Source of the DNA: Sodaliphilus pleomorphus
Lineage (GTDB): Bacteria > Bacteroidota > Bacteroidia > Bacteroidales > Muribaculaceae
Length of the DNA stretch: 64,000 nucleotides
NCBI RefSeq assembly: GCF_009676955.1
Contig: NZ_CP045696.1
Span: 1,300,501-1,364,500 of the forward strand
Reading direction: 5' to 3'
Part shown: piece by piece, positions 17,366 through 29,693 of the stretch
How the letters are laid out: each line of letters starts with the position of its first letter
Numbering within the stretch: position 1 is the stretch's first letter
Notes under the pieces: generated by a model
The model's database searches: none
What the model saw: only the letters and a program-made list of their open reading frames with translations
What the model was told of the DNA's origin: nothing
Translations under genes and position numbers: made by a program

Positions 17366-17488
17366 AGTGTGTAACCGTTTTATTCTTTTTCGTTTTCAAA
17401 ATGCACACCCGCTACGCCGGCAGATGGGGGCACTCAGGGGCAGTGCCGCCTGCGGTCCCGGCAGCGCACAGTGCGCAACATCTCTATC

Positions 17489-17497
17489 ACAAAAATA
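17489..17497 (-). promoter_or_regulatory. Promoter of ssb
   Basis: -7 element TATTTTTGT on the minus strand, TTGT 19 bp upstream; predicts a leader of about 115 nt. Confidence 0.5.
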
Positions 17498-17635
17498 GCA
17501 AAATCGGGCAAAACTCACAAAAAAGTTTTTTTCACACCCCACACGACAATGATAATGATAGAAAAAACGTGTGGGCACACCTGCCTCACACGCTTTCTGT
17601 ATCAAAGTGCCGCCGGCAGGTGCTGTTGTACAGCA

Positions 17636-18054
17636 CCTGCTGCAGGAGGTGGTGGTGACTGCCAACAAGCCACAGGTGCCCGAAGACATCTTCGAGACCT
17701 GGTCGCAAAAGACAATAGACTATGAGGAAATCGAGCGCAAGGGCATCTCCTCGCTCGAGGATGTGCTGCGGCGCATGCCCGGCATCATCGTGAAAAACGG
17801 GCAGGCCTACTTGATGCGCGGCGGCCTGCAAGCCGTGGGGTTCTTCATCGACGGCACCTACTTCCAGCCCATGGGGCGTAGACCTGAGAGAGACCCTCTA
17901 CTGGGCGCCATGCCTCACGACCGACCGCGCAGGGCACTCGAGCTTCAGCTTCTACACCAGCGACAACAGCGCCACCGCCTACACGCTCACCATCGAGGGC
18001 ATCACCCAGGACGGCGAGCTCATCAACAAGCGCATCACCATCGACAAGCGCTGA
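17636..18054 (+). pseudogene. Truncated, frameshifted copy of the 3' end of the MG2/plug-domain gene
   Basis: 17636-17863 is nearly identical to 20174-20401 and 17875-18054 to 20799-20978, ending at the same stop codon. Relative to the full gene, about 397 bp are missing (20402-20798); 397 is not divisible by three, so the last 180 bp are out of frame with the first part. The full gene lies 144 bp downstream in the same direction. The left edge coincides with a perfect hairpin (AGGTGCTG/CAGCACCT, 17618-17638). There is no start codon or signal peptide of its own. Confidence 0.9.
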
Positions 18055-18143
18055 CAACGACATTTCACCCCTAATGCAACAAAAAGACAATGTGGCTTTG
18101 AACTATTAACATATAATTTTTTGTTTAGATATTACAAAAGTCT

Positions 18144-18152
18144 TATCTTTAC
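18144..18152 (+). promoter_or_regulatory. Possible -7 element for the MG2/plug gene
   Basis: TATCTTTAC, one mismatch to TAnnTTTG(C/T), 46 bp before the start codon. Confidence 0.4.
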
Positions 18153-18197
18153 ACAAAACAGGCCTTCAATTACATAACTTTTAAACGTTTTTTTATC

Positions 18198-20978
18198 ATG
18201 GTTAGAATCGGGAAAGGCAATATCACACTTGGCACAGGGCTGGCCGCGAGGGTGCTGGCCGTGCTGGCGCTGCTCCTGGTGGCATGGACAGGCATGGCGC
18301 GGGCCACGTCGGTGTCGGCCGACAGCATCGCAGCCCGGCTCAAGATGCAGCAGTACTACTTCCCGCAGGAGAAAATACACGTGACCACCGACAAGGCCCG
18401 CTACATGAGCGGCGACACCGTGTGGCTGCGCGCCTTTGTCGTCAACGCCGCCACAGGCGAGCCGGTGAGGGAGAGCAAATACGTGTACGTGGAGCTTCGC
18501 AACCCCTTCGACAGCATCGCCCGACGCGTGAAGATCATCGAGCGCAAGGGTGTGTACTCGGGCTACATCCCCCTCGACCGCAAGCTGCCCGAGGGGCACT
18601 ACACGCTCGTGGCCTACACCATGTTTATGGAGAGCCTGGGCCAGGACTTCTTCTTCAAGAAGGGCATCGAGGTGGCCAGCATCTTCTCGCTGCGCTACCG
18701 CATCGACACCAGGCTCGCCTGGAAGGACGGCGACGGAAGCCCACAGCTCGACGTCGACATCGCCTGCTCCGACCGCAACACCGGCGCGCAGGTCGCCATC
18801 GAGAACATGAGCTACACGCTCGACGACCAGAAGGTGCACACCCGCATCGTGGGCGGCAGCGCCGTGCACTTCGCGCTCAAGGGCGAGCGCGACACCCAGT
18901 CGCGCCACATGCTCGTGTGGTGCGACGACTACGGCAAGTATGTCGACATCCCCAGGCCCGAGAGCGAGTATATGGTCTACTTCATGCCCGAGGGCGGATA
19001 CCTCGTGCCCGGCGTGAAATGCAACGTGGCCGTCAAGGCCCTGGGCAGCAACGGGCTGGGCAGGCGCCTGGAGGGCACCGTCAAGGACCGCGCAGGCGCC
19101 ACCGTGGCGCACTTCGCGACCGGCCATGCGGGCATGGCCGTGTTCGCGCTCACTCCCGAGCGCGGCCAGGTGTACACAGCCACGTGCACCACGCCCGACG
19201 GTGAAGCCAAGACGGTGACCCTGCCCGTGCCGCGACCCGGAGCCGCCGTGCTGCACGTGACCCGCAGCGGCGACGCCACCGTCGTCGTCCAGCCTGTGGG
19301 AGACGTGCCCGCCGGGGCCACCGTCGTCGTCCAGCAGCGCGGCGCGCTGGTCAAGGCCGGCAGCGGCAGGCTCTCGCTGCCGCTCGACAGCATCGAGGCG
19401 GGCGTGGTGCAGTGCCTGCTGCTCGACAGCCGCATGAGAAAGCTCAGCGAGCGCCTCTTCTTCGCCCCGGGACGCGCCACCCGACGGGTGGATGTGAATT
19501 GCGACAAGCCGGCCTACGGCCGTCGCGAGAAGGTGGACGTGATCGTCGACCTGCACCACTACGACGTGGCCGCCGGCGACTATGCCGTGAGCGTGACCGA
19601 CAACGCCTATGTGCCCGTCGACAGCGCCACGAGCATCGCCACACAGCTGCTGCTGCAGTCGGAGCTGCGCGGGCACATCGAGGACCCGGGCTACTACTTC
19701 AGGCAGCCCGGACGTGAGGCCGAGCTCGACGCTCTCATGCTCACCCAGGGCTGGACCCGCTACGACGTGCCCAGGGCCCTGCGCGGGGCCCTGGCCGAGC
19801 CCGAGGCGCCGCTCGAGAAGGGCTATGTGGCCACCGGAAGGGTCGTGAGCGAGTTCCGCAAGAAGCCCATGAGCGGCGTCACCGTGCAGGTGATCGCCCC
19901 AAAGGTGAACTACGCCTCCTCGTTCACCACCGACGCCAACGGCGAGTTTGCGCTCAGCGGCATGGACTTCCCCGACAGCGTGAAGCTCGTGATGCAGGTC
20001 GAGGACAAGGGCAAGCGAAAATATGCCAACGTGAGCCTCGTGCAGTCGACCCCTGCCGCAACAGCCTCGCTGCCGGCCGCCGCCTCGCTGCCCGCCCACG
20101 TGGCCAAGGCCGACGAGGCCTACCGCGACATGGAGTCGAAGCGCATCACGGCCCTGGGCGGCATGACGAGCATCCTGCTGCAGGAGGTGGTGGTGACTGC
20201 CAACAAGCCACAGGTGCCCGAAGACATCTTCGAGACCTGGTCGCAAAAGACAATAGACTATGAAGAAATCGAGCGCAAGGGCATCTCCTCGCTCGAGGAC
20301 GTGCTGCGGCACCTGCCCGGCATCATCGTGAAAAACGGGCAGGCCTACTTGATGCGCGGCGGCCTGCAAGCCGTGGGTTTCTTCATCGACGGCACTTACT
20401 TTGAGACCATGAAGGCAATGTTTGACGAAAACCCCGACCCCGTCTACACCGTTGAGCAGCAAGCACAATACCACACCATGACCCAAGGTATGTCGATGAC
20501 AATAGAGGAATACACCAAGATGAGCGCTGAAAATGAAAACGTGATAAAGGAAATAGAAGACAGATATCCGCTGAGCACCATAAAGATGGTGTACTACATT
20601 CCACCTGGCATGGCTACCGTGTTTGGCCGTCGCGGCACGGCTGGCGGCATCGTGATGATAAAGACCAAGGACGGCACCGAGAAAATGAAGGGGGTGCAAG
20701 ACGACTTGGGCCTGCACATGTTCATCGCCCAAGGCTACCAGCGACCCGCCGAGTTCTACTCTCCTGCCTACTCGCCCGCCCAGGCCGCCAACGGTGAGGG
20801 CGTAGACCTGAGAGAGACCCTCTACTGGGCGCCGTGCCTCACGACCGACCGCGCAGGGCACTCGAGCTTCAGCTTCTACACCAGCGACAACAGCGCCACC
20901 GCCTACACGCTCACCATCGAGGGCATCACCCAGGACGGCGAGCTCATCAACAAGCGCATCACCATCGACAAGCGCTGA
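18198..20978 (+). CDS. Envelope protein with MG2-like, carboxypeptidase-regulatory and TonB-plug domains
   Basis: 926 residues. A signal peptide (about 1-36, ends GMARA) is followed by an alpha-2-macroglobulin MG2-like region (QEKIHVTTDKARYMSGDTVWLRAFVVN), further beta domains, a carboxypeptidase-regulatory-like domain (TGRVVSEFRKKPMSGVTVQV...), and a TonB-receptor plug (LQEVVVTANK, SLEDVLRHLPGIIVKNGQAYLMRGG). There is no barrel after the plug; the chain ends in a short beta domain. Proteins of this build are common in Bacteroidales, function unproven; likely periplasmic or outer-membrane-associated. A broken copy of its 3' end lies immediately upstream. Confidence 0.8.
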   Translation: MVRIGKGNITLGTGLAARVLAVLALLLVAWTGMARATSVSADSIAARLKMQQYYFPQEKIHVTTDKARYMSGDTVWLRAFVVNAATGEPVRESKYVYVELRNPFDSIARRVKIIERKGVYSGYIPLDRKLPEGHYTLVAYTMFMESLGQDFFFKKGIEVASIFSLRYRIDTRLAWKDGDGSPQLDVDIACSDRNTGAQVAIENMSYTLDDQKVHTRIVGGSAVHFALKGERDTQSRHMLVWCDDYGKYVDIPRPESEYMVYFMPEGGYLVPGVKCNVAVKALGSNGLGRRLEGTVKDRAGATVAHFATGHAGMAVFALTPERGQVYTATCTTPDGEAKTVTLPVPRPGAAVLHVTRSGDATVVVQPVGDVPAGATVVVQQRGALVKAGSGRLSLPLDSIEAGVVQCLLLDSRMRKLSERLFFAPGRATRRVDVNCDKPAYGRREKVDVIVDLHHYDVAAGDYAVSVTDNAYVPVDSATSIATQLLLQSELRGHIEDPGYYFRQPGREAELDALMLTQGWTRYDVPRALRGALAEPEAPLEKGYVATGRVVSEFRKKPMSGVTVQVIAPKVNYASSFTTDANGEFALSGMDFPDSVKLVMQVEDKGKRKYANVSLVQSTPAATASLPAAASLPAHVAKADEAYRDMESKRITALGGMTSILLQEVVVTANKPQVPEDIFETWSQKTIDYEEIERKGISSLEDVLRHLPGIIVKNGQAYLMRGGLQAVGFFIDGTYFETMKAMFDENPDPVYTVEQQAQYHTMTQGMSMTIEEYTKMSAENENVIKEIEDRYPLSTIKMVYYIPPGMATVFGRRGTAGGIVMIKTKDGTEKMKGVQDDLGLHMFIAQGYQRPAEFYSPAYSPAQAANGEGVDLRETLYWAPCLTTDRAGHSSFSFYTSDNSATAYTLTIEGITQDGELINKRITIDKR

Positions 20979-21147
20979 AACAACTCAAATGATTCACCCT
21001 AATAAAAAAAACATTATGATACGCATCAAGAAAGAAGACCCAGATTTGTCCAAAGGAAACCTTGCTTGAGTGTTGAAACACATGTAGGGTTCACACAATT
21101 TAAGAAAAAATGAGGAGCCAAAATTTTAGCTTTCGCGTGATTTTGTG

Positions 21148-23235
<2,088 letters not shown>

Positions 23236-23397
23236 TGGCAGCGGGCCGCGACACGGCCAGAACCTAAGGAAAAGAAGACCTTGCCAATTCCTTAAGATAC
23301 GCAACACCACACCACAGTGACGATCTATCGAAACAGCAATTCGGCCGCCTGACCCCCTGTCAAGCGGCCGAATCTTGTAAAATGACAATTGTAAAGT

Positions 23398-24804
23398 ATG
23401 GAGATTTCACAACAATTTATAGCGCAGCTGCAAGCGCTGCTGCCCCATGAGTGGGAGGCACTGGCAGCGGCCATCACCACCACGCCGCCAGCAGTGTCGA
23501 TACGCCTCAACACGGCCAAGGGGGCGCATGAAGCCCGCACGACAGGACTGGAGCCTGTGCCCTGGTGCCCGGCGGGGCGCTATCTCGCGGGGCGGGAGCC
23601 CTTCACCTTCGACACCGCTTTCCAGACGGGCCTGTACTATGTGCAAGACGCCTCGTCGATGTTTATAGCGCACGTCATCGGCTCGCTCGTCGACGGGCCG
23701 GTGCGCTACCTCGACCTGTGTGCCGCGCCCGGGGGCAAGACCACCGCGGCAATCCAGGCTCTGCCGCCAGGCTCGACCGTGGTGGCCAACGAGGTGATGC
23801 CTCAACGGGCTCGCGTGCTGTGCGAGAACGTGACCAAGTGGGGCAGCCCGCGCTGCTTTGTGACCAGCAACCCTGCCAGCGACTTCAAGCAACTCAGGCA
23901 CTACTTCGACGTGGTGGCCGTCGACGCCCCGTGCAGCGGCGAGGGCATGATGCGCAAGGAGGCCGAGGCTGTGGCCCAGTGGAGCCCGGCGCTGGTGCGC
24001 CAGTGCGCCGCCTTGCAGCGCAGCATTGTCGACGATGCCTGGCACGCCCTCAAGCCAGGCGGACTGCTGATATACAGCACGTGCACCTACAACAGCGAGG
24101 AAAACGAGCAAGTGGTGCAGCACCTCATCGACACCTGCCAGGCCACCACGGTCGAGGTGCCGGTCGAGGCTGGCTGGAAGGTGCACCCCGGCATAGGCAC
24201 CAGCGCCCATTGCTACCGCTTCATGCCTCACCTCACCCGCGGCGAGGGTCTCTTCATGGCCGTGCTGCGCAAGCCCGAGGGCAAGGCAAAACCGCCCAAG
24301 ATGAAAGCCGTCAAGGCCCGTGGCAACACCGCCTGGCCACGCGGCACCGAGCACTGGCTCGAGTGCGCCAGCGACTACAGCCTGGCCATGCGCGGCGACA
24401 CCATCGTAGCCATCCCGCACGACCTTGAGCCCTGCGCGGCCCTGCTGCACGGGGTCCTGCACGTGTTGCACGAGGGCATCACGCTGGGCACGGTCAAGGG
24501 CAAGAACTGCGTGCCCAGCCACGCGCTGGCCCTGTCGACAGCGCTCAATCCCGAGGCCTTTGCCCGCTGCGAGGTCGACTATGCCACTGCCATGGCCTAC
24601 ATGCGCGGCGAGACCGTCGTGGTCGATGCTCCTCGGGGCTATGTGCTGCTCACCCACCACGGCAGCCCCATAGGCTTTGCCAACAACCTGGGCAGCCGTG
24701 CCAACAACCTATATCCCAAGCCGTGGCGCATCTTGAGCACCCACATTCCGGCACAGGAGCCAGCGGTGGTGACCGCAGGCTCCTGTGTGCATGGTGAGGG
24801 GTGA
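23398..24804 (+). CDS. rsmF: RsmF-like 16S rRNA (cytosine-C5)-methyltransferase (NOL1/NOP2/sun)
   Basis: 468 residues. Motif I DLCAAPGGKTTAAIQ binds S-adenosylmethionine; motif IV VDAPCSGEGMMRKE and motif VI YSTCTYNSEENEQVV carry the two catalytic cysteines of m5C RNA methyltransferases. The C-terminal 160 residues form the extra RsmF/YebU-type domain (ending in a PUA-like fold with GFANNLGSRANNLYP). Expected to methylate 16S rRNA; the exact base is not deducible. The gene follows gyrB by 160 bp and is closed by a strong hairpin terminator. Confidence 0.9.
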   Translation: MEISQQFIAQLQALLPHEWEALAAAITTTPPAVSIRLNTAKGAHEARTTGLEPVPWCPAGRYLAGREPFTFDTAFQTGLYYVQDASSMFIAHVIGSLVDGPVRYLDLCAAPGGKTTAAIQALPPGSTVVANEVMPQRARVLCENVTKWGSPRCFVTSNPASDFKQLRHYFDVVAVDAPCSGEGMMRKEAEAVAQWSPALVRQCAALQRSIVDDAWHALKPGGLLIYSTCTYNSEENEQVVQHLIDTCQATTVEVPVEAGWKVHPGIGTSAHCYRFMPHLTRGEGLFMAVLRKPEGKAKPPKMKAVKARGNTAWPRGTEHWLECASDYSLAMRGDTIVAIPHDLEPCAALLHGVLHVLHEGITLGTVKGKNCVPSHALALSTALNPEAFARCEVDYATAMAYMRGETVVVDAPRGYVLLTHHGSPIGFANNLGSRANNLYPKPWRILSTHIPAQEPAVVTAGSCVHGEG

Positions 24805-24833
24805 GATGCCCCCGCCCACACGAGAAGAAAAAG

Positions 24834-24887
24834 CAAGTCTCCAGGCCTCGACCACAACAAGCGTGGCGTGCCTGGAGACTTGTTTTT
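24834..24887. terminator. Bidirectional terminator between rsmF and the M6 protease gene
   Basis: 13-bp stem (24834-24846 with 24870-24882) with T-rich tracts on both outer sides. Confidence 0.85.
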
Positions 24888-24906
24888 GTCGATATAGCGC
24901 TGTGCG

Positions 24907-27102
24907 TCAGTTGCCGAGCACCATGTTGATGAGCGTGGTCACGTCGCTCACGTCGACACTGCCGTTGGCGTTCAGGTCGCTCAGCGGCGCATAGAGCGGA
25001 GTGGCGCCCAGCACCACGTTGGTAAGTGCCGAGACATCGCTCACATTGGTCACGCCGTCGAGATTCACATCGCCGTCGACGGGGAAATAGGAGAAAGTGA
25101 TGTCGTCGATGTAGCAAGGCAGCGACTTGCTGCCGCCCGACTGCAGGATGCGGTACTGCACAGGGCCGGTGAGGGTCACGTTCCACTGCGCTTTGAGGCT
25201 CGACTTGGCAGGCACCGCGACGTCGGAGCCGGCATACTCCTTCCAGTCGGCAGCCGAGTCGCCGGGCACGAGATAGTAGAGCTTGAATGTGGCAGCCGAG
25301 TTGGACGTGTTGTAGACGGTGGCCTCGATCTGGAAGGGGTCGAAGGCGAGAGGCTCGGCCATCGACACCGCGCCGGGCATCTTCATGGCCACGGCGTGCT
25401 CGCCGTTGCGCACGGCCTCGCTGGCCGGGGCGGCCACACCAGCGCGCGTGAAGCTCCAGGTGGTGAAGTTGCCCTGCACGCCACTGGCCGTTGTAGCACT
25501 GGTCGCAGGCATGGCCTCAAAATCCTCGACAATCTTCTTGATCGAGCCATCGGCCTTGACGTCGAAGGAGATGATGCCCTCCTGCTCGGCGATGTTGTCG
25601 AGCAGCATCTGGCTCATCGAGTTGCCCCAAGTGCGCAGATTGGGCTGTGTGGTGTTGGTGAGCTTGGTCACGCCAGCCGTGCCCGGGAAGGGGTCGCTGG
25701 CACTGCCGCCCTTGGCATTGCCGGCCCGCAGCACCACATAGTAGTTGTGGCTGGGGTTGCAGTTCACCTGGTTGCTCGCCCACACGCCAAGGTCGCTCAT
25801 GTCGACGCGCGACACAAGCATGCCGTGGCCAGGCAGATAGCTGTCCCACTTGGTGCGCTGGCGGTTTTCGAGATAGAAGGTGGTGGTGGGCTCCTGCGTG
25901 GTCAAGACGTAGCCATGGTTGGTAGCATTGAGCGCGCCCATGGTGTAGTGCTTGCCGGCCTGCAACGTGTCGGGGGTGGCAAAGCCCAGCACAGTGCGCT
26001 CAAAGAGCGAGTAGCCCACCGGGTTGCGGCCATAGTTGTTGTAGCTGCCGCCAGCCATCACCTCCCAGGCGCCCGGGTGGTCGCTCTGGCCTCCGCTCTC
26101 GCCATAGTCGGTGTCGTAGAGGTCTTCAAGACCCAGCACGTGGCTGAACTCGTGGCATATCGTGCCTATGCCGTCGTGCTTGTTGCGACCCTGACTTTCC
26201 CAGCCGTAGTACTCACCCGAGCTGGCGTAGCGGCCCAGGTAGACGCCGTCGTAGGCTTGCGAGCTGTAGTAGGACAGCGACGACATGTGGGGCCACAGGT
26301 AGCTGCTGTTGTTGCCGCTGTAGTTGGAGGTGTACCCTGCCACAATGAAGTAGATCATGTCGACCGTGCCGTCGTCGTCGGTGTCGTACTTGCTGAAGTC
26401 GACCGCGCCGTCGAGCTTATTGATGGCCGAAAGGAAAATACTGGCGTAATTCTCGTTACCATCGGTCGAAGCATAGTCGACGTCGACAGGGCCATAGACG
26501 TCGAAATGGGGGTCGAAGACGCCATTGGAGTTGTCGTAGAAGTAGTCGCGCACGCTGCCCGTGTAGGACTCATAGCGGCCGTTGACCGTGATACCGGTGA
26601 AATCCTTGTCGTTGAGTGTTGCCTCGTAGAAAGTGCTGTCGACAGCAAACTTGCGGTCGCTATAGTTGATCAAGATAACCAAGCCGCGAAACTTGCTGTA
26701 GTCGAGCAAGTCGTCGCGCAACAGCTTGCGGCGGGCGTTGCGGCTGCGTGCTTTCGACTTTTGGCCTTGGCTCCAGGCGTCGGCATCGACCAGGAAGCGT
26801 GCTGTGGCTTGCAACGAGGCCGTCTCGGCAGCAGTGCGTGCTGCGGCATCGTGGGCCACGACGCTGGTAGCCACCAGACGCCGGCCGCTCTGGGCGGCAT
26901 ACACATAGGCACCCTGGGCATTCTTGACGACGGTGTAGCCGTCGAGCGTGGTGTTGAAGTGGTAGTATTCATCGCCCTGCAGCATGAGCGTGAGCGTGCT
27001 GCCGTCGGGCTGGGTCACAGTAGCGGGTGTGGGACATGCAGGTATTGCCATGGCACTCACTGCCGAGAGCAAGCCCATGAGCAACAAGAAAAATTTCTTC
27101 AT
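24907..27102 (-). CDS. Secreted M6-family metalloprotease with dockerin-type repeat
   Basis: 731 residues. Signal peptide about 1-19 (ending AVSAMA). The catalytic zinc site is HEFSHVLGLEDLYDT at about residue 315, the M6 (immune inhibitor A-like) signature HExxHxxGxxD. A jelly-roll-like region follows, and the C-terminal 60 residues hold a dockerin type I repeat pair (GDVNLDGVTNVSDVSALTNV and LNANGSVDVSDVTTLINMV) with calcium-binding Asp/Asn. In gut Bacteroidales such dockerins occur without classic cellulosomes. A frameshifted paralogue lies just upstream in the same orientation. Likely digests host or dietary protein outside the cell. Confidence 0.92.
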   Translation of the reverse strand: MKKFFLLLMGLLSAVSAMAIPACPTPATVTQPDGSTLTLMLQGDEYYHFNTTLDGYTVVKNAQGAYVYAAQSGRRLVATSVVAHDAAARTAAETASLQATARFLVDADAWSQGQKSKARSRNARRKLLRDDLLDYSKFRGLVILINYSDRKFAVDSTFYEATLNDKDFTGITVNGRYESYTGSVRDYFYDNSNGVFDPHFDVYGPVDVDYASTDGNENYASIFLSAINKLDGAVDFSKYDTDDDGTVDMIYFIVAGYTSNYSGNNSSYLWPHMSSLSYYSSQAYDGVYLGRYASSGEYYGWESQGRNKHDGIGTICHEFSHVLGLEDLYDTDYGESGGQSDHPGAWEVMAGGSYNNYGRNPVGYSLFERTVLGFATPDTLQAGKHYTMGALNATNHGYVLTTQEPTTTFYLENRQRTKWDSYLPGHGMLVSRVDMSDLGVWASNQVNCNPSHNYYVVLRAGNAKGGSASDPFPGTAGVTKLTNTTQPNLRTWGNSMSQMLLDNIAEQEGIISFDVKADGSIKKIVEDFEAMPATSATTASGVQGNFTTWSFTRAGVAAPASEAVRNGEHAVAMKMPGAVSMAEPLAFDPFQIEATVYNTSNSAATFKLYYLVPGDSAADWKEYAGSDVAVPAKSSLKAQWNVTLTGPVQYRILQSGGSKSLPCYIDDITFSYFPVDGDVNLDGVTNVSDVSALTNVVLGATPLYAPLSDLNANGSVDVSDVTTLINMVLGN

Positions 27103-27217
27103 GAACAGTGATAATAATAGGTGTAAATAGATGTGTAAATGTGGGGGGAAAAACAGCTACACCTCGAGCAGCCGTGTGAGCAGGCACAGCCCGAAGTGTA
27201 GCTTGTGCAGGGTTGTA

Positions 27218-29409
27218 TCACTCGGCAGCGAGGATGAGGTTGAGCAGGGCGGTGACGTCGGTCACGTTGATCGTGCCGTCGCCATTGATGTCGCACAGCG
27301 AGGCATCGTAGGAGGCCGAACCCAGGATAACGTTGATGAGGGCAGTGACGTCGGTCACGTTGACCACACCGTCGCCGTTGATGTCGCCCGTGGCCGATCT
27401 GTAGTAGAGCGTGAAGTCGTCGAGATAAACGGCCGACGTCTTGCTGCCCGTGGACAGGATCACACGATAGCGTGTGGGGGTGTCTTGCTTGGTGTTGACC
27501 ACCCAATAGAGCACGTGAGTGCCATTGCCCGACACTGCCTGCGTGGTTTCGCCCGTGGCCGAGGCCGCATTGGTCCAGGTAGCACCGCCGTCGGTCGAGG
27601 TCGACAAGGTGTATTTCACAGTCATCGAGAGCGGGTTAAACACCTTGAAGCTCACTTGATAGGCGTCATAGTAGGTGTCGCCGCTGGTGATGGCGCTGGG
27701 CAACTTCATGGCTACCGAGTGCTCGCCGCTGGCCTTGCCGCTGCCGGGAGCTGTGACATTGCACTTGGTGAACGACCAGGTGGCATACTTGCCTTGCACG
27801 TCGGCCAGGCTGGTAGCGGTGGTGGCTGCCATGTCCTCAAAGTCCTCGACATCGCCAATCACGGTATCGTTGGCAATCTTGAGCGTAATGTTGCCATCCT
27901 TCTCGGCAATGTTGGTGATGATATAGGGGCAATGCTCCTGGGCCCACGAGAGCAGGTTGGGCTCGGTGGCGTTGGTAATCATCGTCACGGCGCCAGTGCC
28001 CGGGAAGGGGTCGCTGGCCGACGACTGCGAAGCGCCGCCGGCAGGCATAAACTTGTAGTAGTTGTGCTCGGGGTTGCAGTTCACCTGGTTGCTGGTCCAC
28101 ACGCTGACGTTGGTCGAGTCGACGTGGTTGATGAGCATGCCGTGGCCCGGGCAATAGGCGTCCCAGCCCTCGAGCTGGCGGTTCTCCATGATGAAGAACT
28201 CATTGGCCGTGGGTGTCTTGAGGATGAGGGCCTCGTTGCCCGAGTTGAATGCCGGCAGCGTATAGGTGCCCGGGGCGTTGACAACCTTGGGTGTGCAGAA
28301 GCCCAGCGAATAGCGGTCGTAGGCCGAGTAGCCGGCCGGGGTGCGGGCATAGTTGTTGTAGCCCCCCCCGACATGATCTCCCAGGTGCCTTGTGTCACAC
28401 TCTCGCCGCCGTTGGCCGAGTAGTCGGTGTCGTAGAGGTCCTCGAGACCCAGCACGTGGCTGAACTCGTGGCATATCGTGCCTATGCCGTCGAGAATACC
28501 CTGGCGGGCACTGTAGAACTCGCACGAGCAGGCATAGCGGCCTATCGTCTTGCCGCCTATGGGATAGGAGTAGTAGCTGGCATGGGGCCACACGTGATTG
28601 GGGGCCTCGCCGGTGTTGCTGCCCACACCTGCAAAGATGAAATACACCATGTCGACATAGCCGTCGTTGTCGGTATCATAGTCGGCAAAGTTTACCTTGC
28701 CCTTCAATTGCTTCAACGACTGGGCCAGCAGGGGCGACATTTTCTCTGAGCCCCTGGGCGAATCGACCGAGAGGTTGACGGTGACAGGCCCCACCACGTC
28801 GAAGCGGGGGTTGAACTTGCCCATCGAGTTGTCGCGGAAGTAGTCGCGCACGCTACCCGTAAAGGCGCCGTAGGTGCTCCTGCTGCCGTCCTCGTTGGTG
28901 TAGCCCGTGTAGTTCTCCTGGTTGATCATCTTCTCATAGAAGTCGGCGGCATCGCTGCGCGAGAACTTGCAGTCGTTGAACTGCACCAGGACGACGAGGC
29001 CCCTGAACTTGCTGTAGTCGAAGGCGCTGGCCTTCATGGCCCGGTCGCGCTGCGCACGTGCCTTGCGCGAGGCGCTCGAGCGCGTGTCGTCGATCAGGTT
29101 CTTGCCCAGCGTGGAGAGCAGGGCCAGGTCGGCAGCCGAGCGCTCGGCCTGCGGGCGGGCAACGACTGCCGTGGGAGCGAGCACGCCGCCATTCTTCTGG
29201 GCATACACATAGTAGCCTGCGTCGTTTTTCACAACGGTGTAGCCGTCGAGCGTGGTATAGTAGTTGTAGTACTCATCGCCGTGCAGGCGCACAGTGAGCT
29301 GCGACCCGTCGGGCTGAGTGACCGCAAACGGGGTGGGAAGTGCAGGTATTGCAAGCCCTTGGACCGATGCGACCAGGGCCACAGCAATTGAAAGCAAAAA
29401 TTTTCTCAT
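27218..29409 (-). pseudogene. Second M6 metalloprotease-dockerin gene, frameshifted in a G tract
   Basis: From ATG 29409 the N-terminal half reads MRKFLLSIAVALVASVQGLA (signal peptide) through HEFSHVLGLEDLYDTDYS, then loses frame at a run of eight C on the plus strand (28362-28369; G on the coding strand). Restoring one G joins IMSGGG to YNNYARTPAGYSAYDR, matching the intact neighbour (VMAGGSYNNYGRNPVGYSLFER). The second half ends in a dockerin pair (GDINGDGVVNVTDVTALINV; CDINGDGTINVTDVTALLNL). All functional motifs are intact apart from the slip, so it is a recent mutation, an on/off tract or a sequencing error. The start is set by the signal peptide; an ATG 105 bp earlier gives a poor leader. 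Confidence 0.88.
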
Positions 29410-29654
29410 TTCTTGTAAGATATAAAAAGTTGTTGTTAACAATAGTAATATTTGTTCTTCAAGCAGATTTAAGAAGGGTAAAATCCTATCTAAAACATGC
29501 AATGCAGGGTTCAACAGAGATATTTGTCAAGTTGCAAATTTCAAAAATATTTTTAAGACTTGCAAGCAATGCAACCCTTTTTAGGACAAAAATGTAAAAA
29601 AACGGGCAAAATGTGATAAACCCTTAAAAATACGGGGTAAAAACAAGAAAAAAC

Positions 29655-29687
29655 CTTGGCACATACCGAAAATATGTTTACCTTTGT
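29655..29687 (+). promoter_or_regulatory. Promoter of an orphan transcript
   Basis: -33 TTGG (29655-29658) and -7 TACCTTTGT (29679-29687), 20-bp spacing. Confidence 0.6.
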
Positions 29688-29693
29688 AGAAAT

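Noticed and set aside
18132..20861. 909-codon open frame on the minus strand opposite the MG2/plug gene
   Set aside because: Shadow of a GC-rich gene: the protein is a repetitive mix of His, Val, Gly, Ala and Leu with no motif, while the plus-strand frame has a signal peptide and recognisable domains.
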